A DNA stretch of 64,000 bases, from NCBI GenBank assembly GCA_947034895.1, contig OX344764.1:4340001-4404000 (forward strand). The letters run 5' to 3'. Under the pieces are notes generated by a model. The model had not been told where the DNA came from, ran no database searches, and was given only the letters and a program-made list of their open reading frames with translations. Source of the DNA: Rhytidiadelphus loreus. Its lineage: Eukaryota; Streptophyta; Bryopsida; Hypnales; Hylocomiaceae. Positions 44,711 to 58,015 of this stretch are shown one piece after another (within the stretch, counting starts at the first letter, position 1; every line of letters starts with the position of its first letter). Both the position numbers and the translations under genes were made by a program.

Positions 44711-45048
44711 TAACTACCTACAAGCTAAAACTCATCATAACTTTCATCTCACTAATCAAAATAGAATGATTCAAAGCTTTCCATATGTAAATAAATCTAG
44801 AAACTAAATTCAAAATTTTAATTCTTTAAAAAGTGATTTTTTCTAAATTGCCCAAGTTGCCTATTAAGCAATGCCAAAAATTACATATCGTGTAATAACT
44901 TTTTAACCATGTAATGAAAGATTTTGAAATTTGTTGTGCCTTAAAGCCCTTCTTTGGGCACATGTTGTAAAAATTTCAAAGGAAGAAAATTTTTTTTTTG
45001 TTCCTAATGAGTTGTCAAAAATCACTATATTGGCAAAAAATGATAGTT
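44711..45048 (+). repeat. Dispersed repeat, left part, interrupted by the CACTA-like element
   Basis: This DNA is collinear with 15,050-15,390. It resumes at 46,571 with GTTGGACCTTTAGGGG after the inserted element. Confidence 0.75.
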
Positions 45049-46570
45049 CACTACAAGGGAAACTGTATCCTATTTGACAAGAAATTTAACAGAATTTTGT
45101 CAAATGTGCTGAAGATTAGGAGTACTTGATTCGGACACTTAATTGACAGAATTCTGTCAATTCGGCTGTCATTTCGGACAAAGATACACGTTAGCAAGTC
45201 TTCCTCTCACTCCTTTGCCACCATGGATTTTTTAATTTCCACGTCACTTAATCCCAAAAAATATTTTTCAAGGATTTAATAAAATACTAGAAATAATTGC
45301 TAGAGAAAAAATTGGATGAAATTTTATCAAATGAATGATAAGTTCTTAGATGAAATAATTTTGGATGATTTAAATTTTTTTATCAACTTTCCAGAACGTT
45401 GACCAAAAAAAATTGAGAACATGGAACTAATTTATTTACTAAATTATTTTCTTCCATGAATCATTTGTATTTTGTGAAATGAATGGGGAAGAGAATCTCC
45501 TTATATACACATATGGAGGTAGGAGGTCGACCAACTTATATGGGATATGTGAATTTTTGAAGTTGTGAGCTCATAGTGAAGTTAGAAATCCGTAATTTTG
45601 TAATAAAACTAAGATTTTAGACCTCATTTGAGCATAGTATAATGTCTTTTTTTAATGTCTTTATGTGTAAAGTTAGAAGTAGGAATTGTATTGAAAGTAG
45701 GACTTCAGACCTCATTTAGGGTTAGATGAATGTATTTTTTCAAAAAAAATTTAATTGACATTAGTTAGAAAATAAACTCAAGTTAAGTTATAGTTCATTT
45801 TCATCATCCTAGTTAAGTTAGAAATAAGAAATTTTGTATTAAAATTACGATTTTAGACCTCATTTAAGCATAGTAGAGTGACTTTTAAAAAAAAACTTTG
45901 AACTAAAAATAATTATAATATGAATTGAAGTTTCATGTCCAAAAATCCGTTTGAAATTTCAAGTTTTAAATCAATGGACAAATTTCAAAGTAGAAATTTG
46001 AAAAAATATAAAAAAAATAATTTCAAATATCTCTTTGAAACTACATAACTTTTGATTGGAAATTCAAAATCTCAAAAGAATTTTTGGATGCAAAATTTGA
46101 ATTGATTTTGTAAATAATAATAGTTAAAAAAAAATTTCAATAAGACATTCTACTATGCCTAAATGACGTCTGAAATTGTAATCTTAATACAAAATATCCT
46201 AATTCTAACTTAACTATGAGCTCTTACAACTTCTAGAATTGACATATCCCACATGGGTTGGTCGACCTCCTACCACCCCACATTTATAGAGAGAGCTTCA
46301 CCCCACTCTAGACAAGTTAAGCTAAAGATTGCAATGAGCTACATCTCCTACTAGTATTGATAAATGTTAGCAATAATGTTAGCAATAGATGAAACTTGTT
46401 GGGTTTTGGAAGACATTAACCGTCTAGTTTATCAAAATTGATTGAGAAATTGACAAGATTTTGACAGACACTGCAATATTGACCACATTGATAGGGTGCC
46501 AACTTCCAAAAGTTGTGGACATTTTTCTGTCAAAATTTCAGTCAATTAAGGACCATTTCCCTTGAAAGGC
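45049..46570. mobile_element. CACTA-like non-autonomous element, 1,522 bp, GTT target duplication
   Basis: The element starts CACTACAAGGGAAACTG and ends CATTTCCCTTGAAAGGC. It is bounded by GTT at 45,046-45,048 and at 46,571-46,573. The uninterrupted paralogue at 15,385-15,400 carries a single GTT at this place. Long inverted arms pair inside: AGGAGGTCGACCAACTTATA at 45,521 against its near-complement around 46,255. Copies of a unit with TTAGACCTCATTT..GCATAGTA occur at about 45,615, 45,700, 45,850 and, reversed, near 46,155. No transposase is encoded. Confidence 0.82.
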
Positions 46571-46573
46571 GTT

Positions 46574-48287
46574 GGACCTTTAGGGGTTGAGAGTAAAAAA
46601 TCGTAGTTAAAAGAAAGCAAAGTGCAAACTTACATCTTCTAACCATTTTTTGTTCCACTTGAATGTGATTTAATCCAAGGTTATACCAAGGCATGGCAAT
46701 TGAAGATACCCAACTTGTATCTTTGCACACAAAATTCTTTAGTGAATAGCTTGTGGTTCATCATTGAGCAAGATACGTTTAGAAAGGCAAGAAGTAGGCA
46801 TGTTTTGATTCTACACAAAGTAAGACAATAGTGGCAATGGGCTCCTTGCAAATTCTATAATGATCAAACAAGCAATAGAAGAACATGATATCATAAATAA
46901 ATGATTGGTAATGTGTAAGTGACCAATTTTTCTAAATGACTTCTATCTATAATTAAGCTCTTAAGAATTCAAAATGAATTCCATTTTCTTGACAAGATCC
47001 TTGACATGAGTTACAAAATGGCATCCATTGCTTGAAGCTTTATGGAGTATCATACCTTAAAGATGTACATACATTTAATTTAACAAGATTCTAATTCATT
47101 CTTGATCATATTATTGCAAATGAATATTTGGATTGTTGTAGTTTGTGTGGATTTCCTTGTTTAACAAACCAATTTAATATGTGCAAGAACAAAATTAAAG
47201 TTCAACCTACAAGCTCGTCTAATAATTTAAAACAATTTGCAAGACATTTTCTATCTAGGAACTTTGTCTACTCCTTAGTAGGTTAACATCTAAGTTGTTC
47301 AATCCTTCACTTGCTTTTTCAACCAACTTTTGATTTGTATTCCTTGAAATGTCATTGTCATATCTGATAGAGACTAGAGAGCGCCACGTTTACTTTTCTA
47401 TAGTTGGTCCCTCCATTCAAGTAGATCAATGGCAAGGATTTAATACAATACTTTAAAACTCTAGAATTATGGAAGACAATGACAATTGCGGAAAATTTTA
47501 GCATGAAAAAAAATCCTATTGATAGCTAAAATCTTTGATGTCTATAAACACAACATACAATTAATAGAAGCCCATTTGTAATTGGATCATACCAATCTAC
47601 AAGCCATCAAGTAGTGGCCCTATATTCTCCAAATGAATTACCAAAATCACTAACTTAGTTCCAAATGTTTCAAGGTCCCATTAATCCACAAAGTTTTCAT
47701 TTTGCAAATTTCAAAGAACATATGTATATTGATTGACAATAAAGTAACTTGATCCAATTCAATGATGCTTATGTGATAGTCAAATCTAATAGAACCTAAT
47801 CATAGAATAACTCTAAACAATAAAAATCACTATATATGTGAAATAACAACAAAACTTTATAGTGAGCATATGGAAACACAAAGTTTATACCTTAGTGATT
47901 CTCAAAATATGTTTCATTATGCCTTGGGCTAGAGAAAAATATTAAGCCTTGTATTGACAATTTAAATTACATTTTTTTCCTCTACGATGAATGTGAGGAA
48001 TTTGTATAGGTTGAAGTTCTTCAAAAATTCACTCAAATACTATAGAGTTATGTAGCATAGCCACAAATTCATTCATTAATTCACATAAGGCATACTACTC
48101 TATCTATTAATCTATATATATCACTAATTTTAATCAAGTCTTGGTGTGGTTAAAAAACTTATTTTTTTCTTTGACTCAAGCAAATGCAAGAGAATAAATT
48201 CCAACTTATTTAAACTGTCTATACATTTCCAAAATAGTGTGCATTTGTTAAGTGTAATTGTAGTGTACTATTGAAAAAGTCCATCAA
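46574..48287. other. AT-rich loop DNA, no gene seen
   Basis: After the end of the dispersed repeat (about 46,595) nothing coding or clearly repetitive was recognised. Confidence 0.5.
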
Positions 48288-48532
48288 GGTCATCCATTAG
48301 ATATGTTTTTGGGCCTCTGGAGTTTGAAAGACTATGAGTTCCCCAAAGTTCCTAGATTGTAGAAACTTTGCCGCAATTGTAGTCTAATGTGGCCGACAGA
48401 CTGCCACATTAGATAATTTTAATTAATATTTAATATTTAATAATTTGACTGTACTGCCGTGGTTCACAACATGGGAAACAATTCCAAAACAATCTCTTAG
48501 AGGCCCGAAAATCCATCTAATGAAATCGACCC
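48288..48532. mobile_element. TIR element related to 43,228-43,737, reversed
   Basis: The ends pair as CATTAGATATGTTTTTGGGC, CTCT on the left and CATTAGATGGATTTTCGGGC, CTCT on the right (reverse complemented). GGTC.AT or GGTCGAT lies just outside. The interior has TGTGGCAGTCTGTC and TTGTGAACCACGGCAG on the minus strand, as in the partner. There is only a short TTTAATATTTAA stretch where the partner has the 13-bp array. No clear target duplication was seen. Confidence 0.7.
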
Positions 48533-51098
48533 TCTAATTGTTGTTAAATTAGTATGGTTTTTGAAATGCCAAAAATGGTCAAATACATCAAAGTGCACTT
48601 TTAAAAATGCTCATAAAAATGGGTGCAAGCATCGTAAAGTATTTTGTGTTGTACCACTTTTGGAAGTACTTTTAAGATTCTACAAGGCATTCATTCACAT
48701 CTTGTAGTGTCTTTAAATTATTTATTTGCCTTGGATTTTTAGAAGTGTAGCTAGAATAGTCTTCAGGAGATGCATTTTTAGTTATTTAGTCACATATTAG
48801 AGAATAATCTTTTACAATAGCATGAATATTCTCATTTCATCTCCAATACTTATCTTCCCATTGGATTTCGAGATGTAATTTTAAGTTGTTCAAAAGTTGA
48901 TTTGAAACACTTGAAGGTCATACCATGCAAACATAAAATTTGTAAGGAAAAAACAATTTTTTTTCAAAACCTTATGTTGTACAAAATGTATAACATACAT
49001 GTCATCTTTAAGGAATCAAAAAAGATTTTTTTAAATATCTTATCCATAAGTTCATTGTTTGAGCTACTTTGTCAATTTTTTTGCTATTTCTAAAGTTGCA
49101 TGAAGCACTCTAAAAGTACCTTAAAAAATAACATATTTTTAGTATAGTTGTTTCCAATGGAAATTAGATTCATAATAACTTCATGGAGACATTTTTGGAA
49201 AACATCAATATTAAGTTTTTAGTAACCACATTATCCTCAAAATTGTATAGTTGTAGACTTCTATAGTTAGTATGGTGTTCTTCCCTTTTGTGATCAACTA
49301 AAGTCAATCAAGTCTATTCTCTTTATCTTTCTTCGTCTATAAGACCTTGACCAACCAATTTCTTTCTCATGATCAAGATTCTTTTAACTAAAATGTTAAA
49401 ATACATCTACACAAAGCTCTATAAAATTTAGAAATAAAAAATGCACCTATTGGTTCAATAATCAAAGCATTTTGGTGACTACCTTGGTCATGGGAGTCCG
49501 CATCTTAACATCTTTTAAGTACTAAATTTCTACATGTAAGATATCTTATTTTCTCAAGCTTGTTGCTTTCATCTATGCAATCTAAAGTCACTTTAACCAC
49601 CTTTGGACAAGCTCCCAAATTGAGTGTCTAACTTGAAAATTGCCATCCTATCACATAGAAATAGAGATTGTACAAGTTTGTAATTTTAATAGTAAGATTC
49701 TCTTATCTCTTTTCGATTGTAATTCATTTTATTTGTAAACCATGCACAATTCAGTCTAAACCCTAAATTTGGGCCAAAATGTTAGCCCTTGAGAGTAGTT
49801 TTCAAGGGTGACTCATTTTTTTATTAAATATCAATCTACTTGCATAACACAAACCTTGACATTCCACAATGCATTAGAAGAAAATTGAACCGTCCGCTAA
49901 TCAACTTCTATTTGTTGCTATGTAGATGCAATATAGTTGTGATGCAATTCATGCAAAGATGACACGGTCACACGGGACATGGATGATGGAGTTTATTGAG
50001 AGAATTGAAAAAACTCACAATGAACAACAAAAATTAACCTTGGAGATTCATTCATTGACTCTCAATTTGAGAATTGATGTGGTTCACTGCTTGAACTAGT
50101 GCGCATGGGAACTATTGAACTCACTATCCTTTGTGAATTCAACTTTCTTTCTAATGACTTGAATGATGAGGCAATTCAATTATCAATAATTGGAGTCATC
50201 ATCTATAGCAAAAACTATTAAAAGTGTCACAATATAGACCATTCTTACAAAAGATTTGCAAAGTCATGAACAATAGTATGAGTTACATCTTGTATTCTTT
50301 GTCTTTTTCATAGCAAATCAAGACACTACAATGCGCCAAGGTAGAGATATAAATGCCAATTTGTTCTAATCATGAATTGACCAAACCATCTACTGAGTAG
50401 CCCTTGAATTTTGGTCCCAAACTCATCCACACAATTCTTTAAGTTGTAGGGAGTGCTACTATATTAGGATGTGAAGTTGTGAACATACAATCTATGAGAC
50501 TATAAATCCAGGAGTCTATATTATAAACACCTTCTATGGTTATAGGCGTCTATACTTTAGATATTTTTATTATAAATGGAGTACTACCAAACTATTTTAT
50601 AATTTTATAATTTATTTATAATTTAGTAACCTTCCTTCAAGTATTTGTTTATCATGACAAACTTTGTCAGAAATCCAATCCACTGCACTCGTCTAACTTC
50701 ATACAGAATCCAAAATTGTCCAACTGCTTCTTTCCTTTTTTGAAATGAACCTAGTTCAAAGATGAACTACAAAAGATTGAAAAGAAGCTATTTACTTTTG
50801 AATAAAGCATACGTTGTACGAATGCTCCTTGATCTTTTGATTAATTTCAATTGCGATGGCATATCTTTAGTTGTTATAATATAACCGCCCATCTCGGGCA
50901 AAATTAGTTGTTTGCCTTCATGTCATTGTTGAATATTAAAAACAAAAGTGCACATATATTGGCAGGTGTGAAAAAGGCAAAACCAACGGAAACCATATTT
51001 TATCAATAAACTATAAATACAGCCAAAACAAAAGTGAAAATAATTTTCTTAATCTTTCAATTTATAAAAAATTTAAAATTCAATTATGTACAAACTCA
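48533..51098. other. AT-rich loop DNA, no gene seen
   Basis: Only short chance frames occur. The last 100 bases before 51,099 remain related, at lower identity, to 41,035-41,125 and to 57,730-57,810. Confidence 0.5.
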
Positions 51099-54000
51099 AG
51101 GAGCACAAGGGCTTTGTTGTGGTGTGAGAGCTTGTGTTTTTCATTATTATAGAAAACCAAACACATGAAAAGTTTTAAGCATCAAGGAATGCAAGGCTTT
51201 ATTTGTGACGTTTGAACATGGATTGCAATGTGAAAGTTATGATTTTTTCAAAACAAAAGATAATTTTATTCAATTTTCTAATCCATAAAAAATTTAAACT
51301 CTATAACCTTTTGCACCATAGATTGAAACACCATGAAACAAAGTCCATACACACCTCCTCATCCAAGTATCCAACAATACCAAGAAGGCTGCCAGTATAG
51401 TACTCACGGTTTCTTCGATCTTAGTGTATCAAACAACACAAAGGAAAAATAAACATTTAAGGTAAATAGAGATGGATCGACGAGCTGAAGAAAGCCTGTT
51501 GACCGCTATTGCAATTGGAAACTGATAAATACTCCGGAGAGTCCGTATGTACAGTCACGTTCGGCACTCTACCGGTGCTCACACATGCATGATGTAACTG
51601 AGATGCAATACGATTCTACCTCCATACTAACAGAGCGCGGAGCGATCTCTCGGAACTTTGGAAGTTAAGAGCAGGGTATGCATGCTTGTCACCAAATGTA
51701 TCCCTGGATCTCCTATCAGGGCAATTTGCGACAAAAAGGAAGACATACAGAATTCTTACTTGGAGATTTCACAAACATGATCCACATATTAATCTCCACG
51801 TACGGTGGAATTGCATCATATAACTGGGACAATATAACACTTAGCTGGATAGCTCCAGGGAGTCTCCTTTATTAGTTCACATGGACATACATACACTCAT
51901 GAAATGGGATCTGCACATGGTGTTCCCGCTCGAGATGGTCACCGGCTAGAGCACGCTCTTCCCATTCAAGTAAGCTCTACGTGACTACCATGAAATACCG
52001 TGGTGGCTAGCTCGTCAACAGTGAGGAGCAGGGTCGCAGTGACCCGCGGGAGTATCGCCGGCGCACTGCATGTCGAAATCTGCGACATAACCCGAGTCGC
52101 CATTGGGAATCATGACGGTAGCCTTCAGCCACCAGTTGTCCGGTCCAATGGTCGAGCTTTGAAGTCGGCACTCCACGTTGACTAAGGTATTCGCCGGCAG
52201 CTTGACCCACGTGAATTGCCCTGTCCCGGCCTGTTCCTGCAGTTTGGTCTCTTTCAGCGTTCGACCCAGCACGTTTCCTTCAGCGACGTCGGCGAAGCAG
52301 ATGCTTGCCACCAGCACCGCCACCGCGAACACCAGCGAAAGCTTCCTGCACATGATTACAGCTACGTATTAAACCGTGATGCACTCGTACTCCTGCTGAC
52401 AACAAGAAGAATTTCAACAAGAATATAATCAACAACACCAACGTGAATGCGAACACCAGCGTGAATGAATCAATTGCAGAGTCCGTAATAAAATCACGTA
52501 TTCCTATCGAAGGCTGCGGAGGCCCAGACAGCAAGAACTGCCCTCGTTGCCTCTTCGTCGAAGTCAGTGGACTCTAGCGAGCTATGACACATGCATGCAG
52601 AACTACGGAATTACAGTGATATCAGTAACTGCGAAACTCAAACAAGAAATTAAACGGACTGGTTGCAACTTGCAAGACACGGAAGAAGATGGATCGGATC
52701 TGAGCACAACCTTGCCGTCGCCATCGGGTACACCTGTGTCTCGCTCTCTCCGATTGATGGAAAACCTGTGCACATCACGGACACCGCGCAGTAAGTTAGT
52801 CGTCTCCCCACGGGGGATTTCTTGTGAGTACGTGTACATATATGTACAAGCGAGCGAAGGCCTGGCCTGGGGTCTAAGAAGTTGGAGGTATGAGAGAGTG
52901 ACGAGTTCCAACTTCTCGAAAGCACCAGGAGCTTAATCAGGACAAGCCAACCATACTTAATTGGCAATTAAGTATGCACATCCGAAATAAAGGAACGTGA
53001 TCGAAATGAGCAAGCCAGCAAGCAACACACAGTGGCGATCGAAAACATCAGGCAGGATGCGACTCTATCGTGTGTGTGCACGTACTTCGGAGAGCACAGA
53101 AATATTGCAGAATGAGGAAGCAGCAAGGTGGGAAGACCTTGGAAGCAAAGCGGCGATGGTGTTGCTGGAGCAGGAAAGCACTGAGAGTTACGGAGCGCGG
53201 AGTCTGTTTATATACTGCTCCCCCTCTCGGATGAAAGTTGCTTCAGTGGGTTCTCGTCCATCCAAGGCGAGACTTGCGCGGGGTACACGAGTTGGCTGAG
53301 CAGCGGCCGTGGGACCTCCAGAAGGGTCGGTCTCCTCTCCAAGCCCGTCATTCCAGGGATGCCAGTACCAAAAAATCCCCCTGTTTTGTGCTTCATTAAT
53401 TCACCTTACACACCTCCTCACCCAACTAATGTGGTTGCAAATACGAATTCAAACTTTAAAATTCTTATCATGCATGGAAAATTAGAAAAAACTTCAGCGT
53501 TTTTGAGGGGCCAAGGAAAGGGGATCAATTCACCGTGGCCTCCAAAAGCATCTCAAATCGAACACATTTTACTCTTTCGTTTTGCACAACAAGTCAGAGA
53601 CTAATGTAACCTTTTTTATACTTCTTTGTTAACCATCCTATTGTTTCGAAGACGGTGTTGTACCACCAACCACCCACGTGTAGGTGTCCCTTTTGCATCC
53701 TTGAAATGAGAGGGCCTTTGCTAAAAGCTTGTTCCGCAAGAGAATTTTCTTCATAGGCTACCATTGGGGGCCTACTACATTTTTTTAGTGCCAGAAGAAC
53801 TTTAGAACATATCCCTCATTGTAGTATGCGAGGTATTATGGAAAACATCATACCATTTCCCAAGACTTTTAAAGGACAAGGGGAGGGGAGCTCACTGTGG
53901 TCAATCTAGTGTGCTATACATACAATGCTATGAAATCATCAATGTGGAAATTCCCACCTTGTTGATGGAAAATCACAATTGATGTATGTATTCATACATA

Positions 54001-54142
54001 TGAAGGCCATCTTTTCTATTTCAAAGGATCCCTTAACCAACAAATTTCATGTTTAGAAAATGAAATTCTATAGTACCTATGTCATTAATACAACAAAAGA
54101 GGAATGTGAACACACATATCAATTGACGTACAAGGCAATGGT
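51099..54142. repeat. Right arm of the 3.04-kb inverted repeat
   Basis: This is the reverse complement of 37,991-41,034. Beyond 54,142 the sequence continues as the A-type flank (CAAGGCAATGGTTGTTG against CAAGGCAATGATTTTTC at 37,671) instead of following the B1 flank. Confidence 0.92.
52015..52724 (-). CDS. Small secreted four-cysteine protein, type B, copy 2 (mirror copy of B1)
   Basis: The proposed exons are 52711-52724 and 52015-52345 on the minus strand. They encode the same 114 residues as B1, with no difference noticed. Promoter (TATATAAA at 53,207-53,214), leader and AATAAA signal (51,868-51,873) are also duplicated, so this copy should be as functional as B1. B1 and this copy are tail to tail across the loop. 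The alternative one-exon start is at 52,353. Function is unknown, as for B1. Confidence 0.7.
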
Positions 54143-56860
54143 TGTTGTATTTGTTAAAAATTTCTTGTATGATCTCTGTTATGTAGGGGAGCTATACACT
54201 CCAAATTGATGACACTTATCAATTTAAGGTTTTTGAAAGTACTTTTTAATGTGCTAATACAATTTTTAGTTGCTCTTGTCACCTCCAATCTCCAAAAGTT
54301 CTAATACGTAAACTTATTAAATATTGTGGAGAGCCCTAGACAAGATACTGGTGCTACTCGGCACTTGGTCAGGTCAAGTCGTGACACAGCGAACCGGCAT
54401 TTATGGCTCCACCTCGGCGCGTTGCAATGTCCGGGTTTTCTATGAAAGAGACGAGGAAGCCAAGATGAAACTGGTGTTACAGTGCATCCCTCTGCAAATT
54501 CTTTTGATAACATGGTCCACCATGCGGCACTCTTCATAGTTTTTGCAGTAGATGATGACTCCAACTGTTGAGTATTGAATTCCCTTATGATTCAAGTCAT
54601 TGCGGGATGTCAAGGTAGGTTTGTGTTCTGCAAGTTAGAGTGGTTATAGTAAAAACGAGTGAAAAACGAATTTTCTTTGTAGGAATGATTAGAATCAAAT
54701 GGCTTGATGACAACACTACTTGCATTTTTTCCCATTGATGAGTTAATGTTCACCGTATTTTGGAGTTCTTAGTAAGTAGGCAAACGAAGGTTGTTAGTGT
54801 TTCTTGCAGTTCAAATTTGGGAATTGGGAAATTGATTTGGTTTGAACGTTTAGTAAGATTGAGTATCTGTAAGGTGAAGGCACCCAATAACGTTCTTGTA
54901 CCTTAAATCGCCTCAAATGTGTCCCTAGACTTTAATTAATGTGTCCTTCAAATCTCGGGCGGTCATTTAGAGTGTCTATTAGAAACCACGTGCGAACAAA
55001 ACTTTGGACCCACTATATACATACTCTTTGAATTTTAAATAAAACAAAATCAAAGAAATATGAATAGATTTTCCTACTTTGAAAGTTTATGTTTTGAATT
55101 ATTGATATTTTTATTTGTTAATAATAATTAGTTACAAAATTTTGAAGTAAAAAGATACACTGTAGAACTGAAAAATAACTTTTACACCCCTATATTATAT
55201 AAGAAAAAATTGTTTAAAAAATGAACAAAAAATTGTTTAAAATAACTCTTTATTGAAAGCTCATTTTGAGTTGAATATTGACTCAATGGTCATCTGAATG
55301 TGTCCTCTATAATTATTTGAGTTGAAAAACATGCTATTCTAGTTCATTTATAACCTCTTCTAGAAATCATTTCATATTTTATTTGAGTTGAAAATTTTGG
55401 CAATAGAAAGCTATAGTCATTATTAAATAATGTTCAGAATTTTAGGTTGAAATTATAGTTTATTGGAAACCACTTGTTCGCATGTAGTTTGTTATAGTAG
55501 AACTAAGTGCACCCCCTAAGCTTCAAATGATTACTCAGTGACCCATTTGAAGGACATATGCTTAACCTAATTTGTTGATTATTGATTTTTGCAAAATTAG
55601 ATTTAGGATCCACCTAGATGTGACAATTTCAATGGTCTAGGACTTTAGGTCGCTACTCGCTAGCACTTTGAAAAATCATAGAAATTATATACTACATCTG
55701 AAAAATCTAATTTTTATTTTTGAATATTCATGATTTTTACTTGCTAATACTACAAAAATATCATTTTTAGGAATGGAATCATTAAAATGATGATAGTTAT
55801 AGCCTATCAAACTAAAAATATCATTTTTAAAAATGGAATGATGATAGGTTATAGCATAGTTTGATAGGTTATAACATAATTAGTATGGAATAATAATTAT
55901 GAGGCTATTTCAAAAACTTTCATGCAACATTATCATAGAAATCAGTCTTACAAATTGGAGAACTACACCAAGAACCTATTGCCTTTGCTAGTGGTAGCAT
56001 CAGAAGTGGAAATTTAGTTAAATGCTTTTGAATTGAAAGCATGACGATTCTATGCAATGATTATTTTGTTAATAACATGATGTTGGTGTTGCTAGCCATG
56101 CTCATGAGCCACCACACAAGGTTAAATGAAAATAGAATCATCCAACATTGTCAATGTCCTCTTGGTTTGGATATAGTGATATACCACTAGTGTACCCAAA
56201 TCCCTTATGCAATTTCAATTTTTTTCTTTGGAGATACCATTGATGTACTTAGTACCAAAATGTGTGACAAAATGCATATTGTAATTGTAGATGGTATTGC
56301 TATATTGTTGACAATGGCCAATCAAAAGGCAAATTTTTGTATTATTTCAAAATCTAAGATGTACAAATGCATTATGTCTTGAAAATTGAGATGTTTTTGG
56401 TTCTTGCTTCAATAAAATCTAGAGTTAATCACTCTAATTAACTTGAAAATGCTCTAAGTTTTTACTCTTGATGAACATTTTTACCTAGAGCACTCAATTC
56501 ACTCATATCAATACTAGTCAAAGGAGGAATCTCTAAACATAGTTAATTAAAAATATTCATCAAGAATAAAAACTTTAAATCTATTGGAGTGGTTAATACT
56601 AAATTCCATTATTATATATGATTTAGTATAGTTTACAATTTCTGTCTACTGTTGTCTACAATTAGTTTGCTATGTGTATCTCCAAAGTCCAAATAGGTTG
56701 TAGTGTTGAAAACATCTTTCAATTAACAAGATCACTGACCTAAAAGATTTATAAAGTATTATTATTATAGGCCAATTTTCAAATTAACATTAGATGCGAT
56801 TCAACCTTGTTAGGGGAAATCCAATCCCACGAGTCCACATGCCATCAAGCATGCATTGGT
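54143..56860. other. Intergenic DNA, no gene assigned
   Basis: A less AT-rich patch at about 54,330-54,560 has open frames on both strands (minus 54,301-54,564, 87 residues) but no motif was recognised; it may be a fragment of an unknown gene. At 55,750-55,870 an AAAAATATCATTTTTA, then AATGGAAT and GATGATAG segment is duplicated. The rest is AT-rich with nothing visible. Confidence 0.4.
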
Positions 56861-56864
56861 CCAA

Positions 56865-58015
56865 ATAAAAAATTCAAAGCTTCAAGAAAATGTCAAAAAA
56901 GACTACAATGAGTATAGTCCTTTGCTTGGAAAGCAATGTTAGTGATACTATAAAATAGAACAATCCATGGGAAAAATAACGGATTTGCTCTCATGCTATT
57001 GTTGAATTAGAAAAAATACTCACATATAAAGACAATTGAGAGAAAACGCAAGTGCAATTTAAATTATAGTTTTTCAAAAAAGTATGAATTTGATATGATT
57101 TTTGAAGTGTTCTATCCAATATGGCTTCAAAAAGTCTCTAGACTATTCTACTCAAAACCAAAAACAAGTGCATCTATATTCTATAATGGTCTTCTTACTC
57201 ACCTAAATTAGTCACTAAAACCAAAGTCTAAAAAAGACACTTCCTTCAATGAATTTTTGTGAAAAGGTGAGAGTTCCTATTGTTGTTACTAATCACCCCA
57301 ATATTGTCACATAAGACATTAATTGTAGCCACTAACTCAATCGAATGTAGCCCAAATAAGGCCTTATTCGTTATATTTGGACAAATGGTAGTCTCAATTT
57401 TATCCTCGAGTCAAAGATAAACACTCATAATTATTCAATTCTAAGACTATTTGGAAATTTGAGACTTTAAAATATTACTATGTATAAAAACCTTTCATTG
57501 CCAAAAGGTTGCAGTCTCAACTTATCCTCGACTCGAGGATAACTCCATAAAATTGTTTGAGGGCAAAAGTCTCAAAATTTGTCGATTGTCCAATTATAAT
57601 GAATAAGGCCTTAAATCTCTTTACTCAAATTGATTCCAATGTGTCTTTAACATGTTTTTCGTCAATAATCTTGATTGATCTACCTTTCAGTCTTTCACAT
57701 ACTACTAGTGTGCCATATACTGTTGCTACATCCAAAATAAAAGTGAAAATATTTATTTTAATCTTTTAATTCATAAAAAATTTGAAATTCAATAACTATT
57801 ATATACAAACTCAAAGAAAACCTAGGGCTTTGTTGAGATGTGAGAAGTTGTGTTCTTCATTAGAATAGAAAACCTTACACTCACACGAAAAGCTTTACGT
57901 ATGAAGGAATGCACGTCTTTGTTTTGTAGTGCTTGGACATGGATTGCGATGTACAAATTATGCCTTTTCTAAAATAAAAAATAATTCAATTCAATTTTCT
58001 AATCCATAAAGTGAT
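56865..58015 (-). repeat. Diverged inverted copy of the gene B1 3' flank (40.7-42.9 kb)
   Basis: Read on the minus strand, this stretch follows the order at 41.9-42.9 kb: TGAAATTCAAT.., TAGTGGCT, GACATTG or GACAATT, CACCAAAAG-type words, and GCTTTCCAAGCAAAG with ACTATACTCATTGTAGTC. It is clearly older than the 3.04-kb arms. It shows that the DNA downstream of A2 and downstream of B1 has a common origin. Confidence 0.6.

Noticed and set aside
41035..51098. Autonomous transposon or retroelement in the loop of the inverted repeat
   Set aside because: No transposase, reverse transcriptase, integrase or LTR pair was visible; only non-autonomous elements.
54301..54564. 87-codon minus-strand frame in a GC-richer patch
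   Set aside because: No family recognised and both strands are open; kept only as a remark in the intergenic entry.
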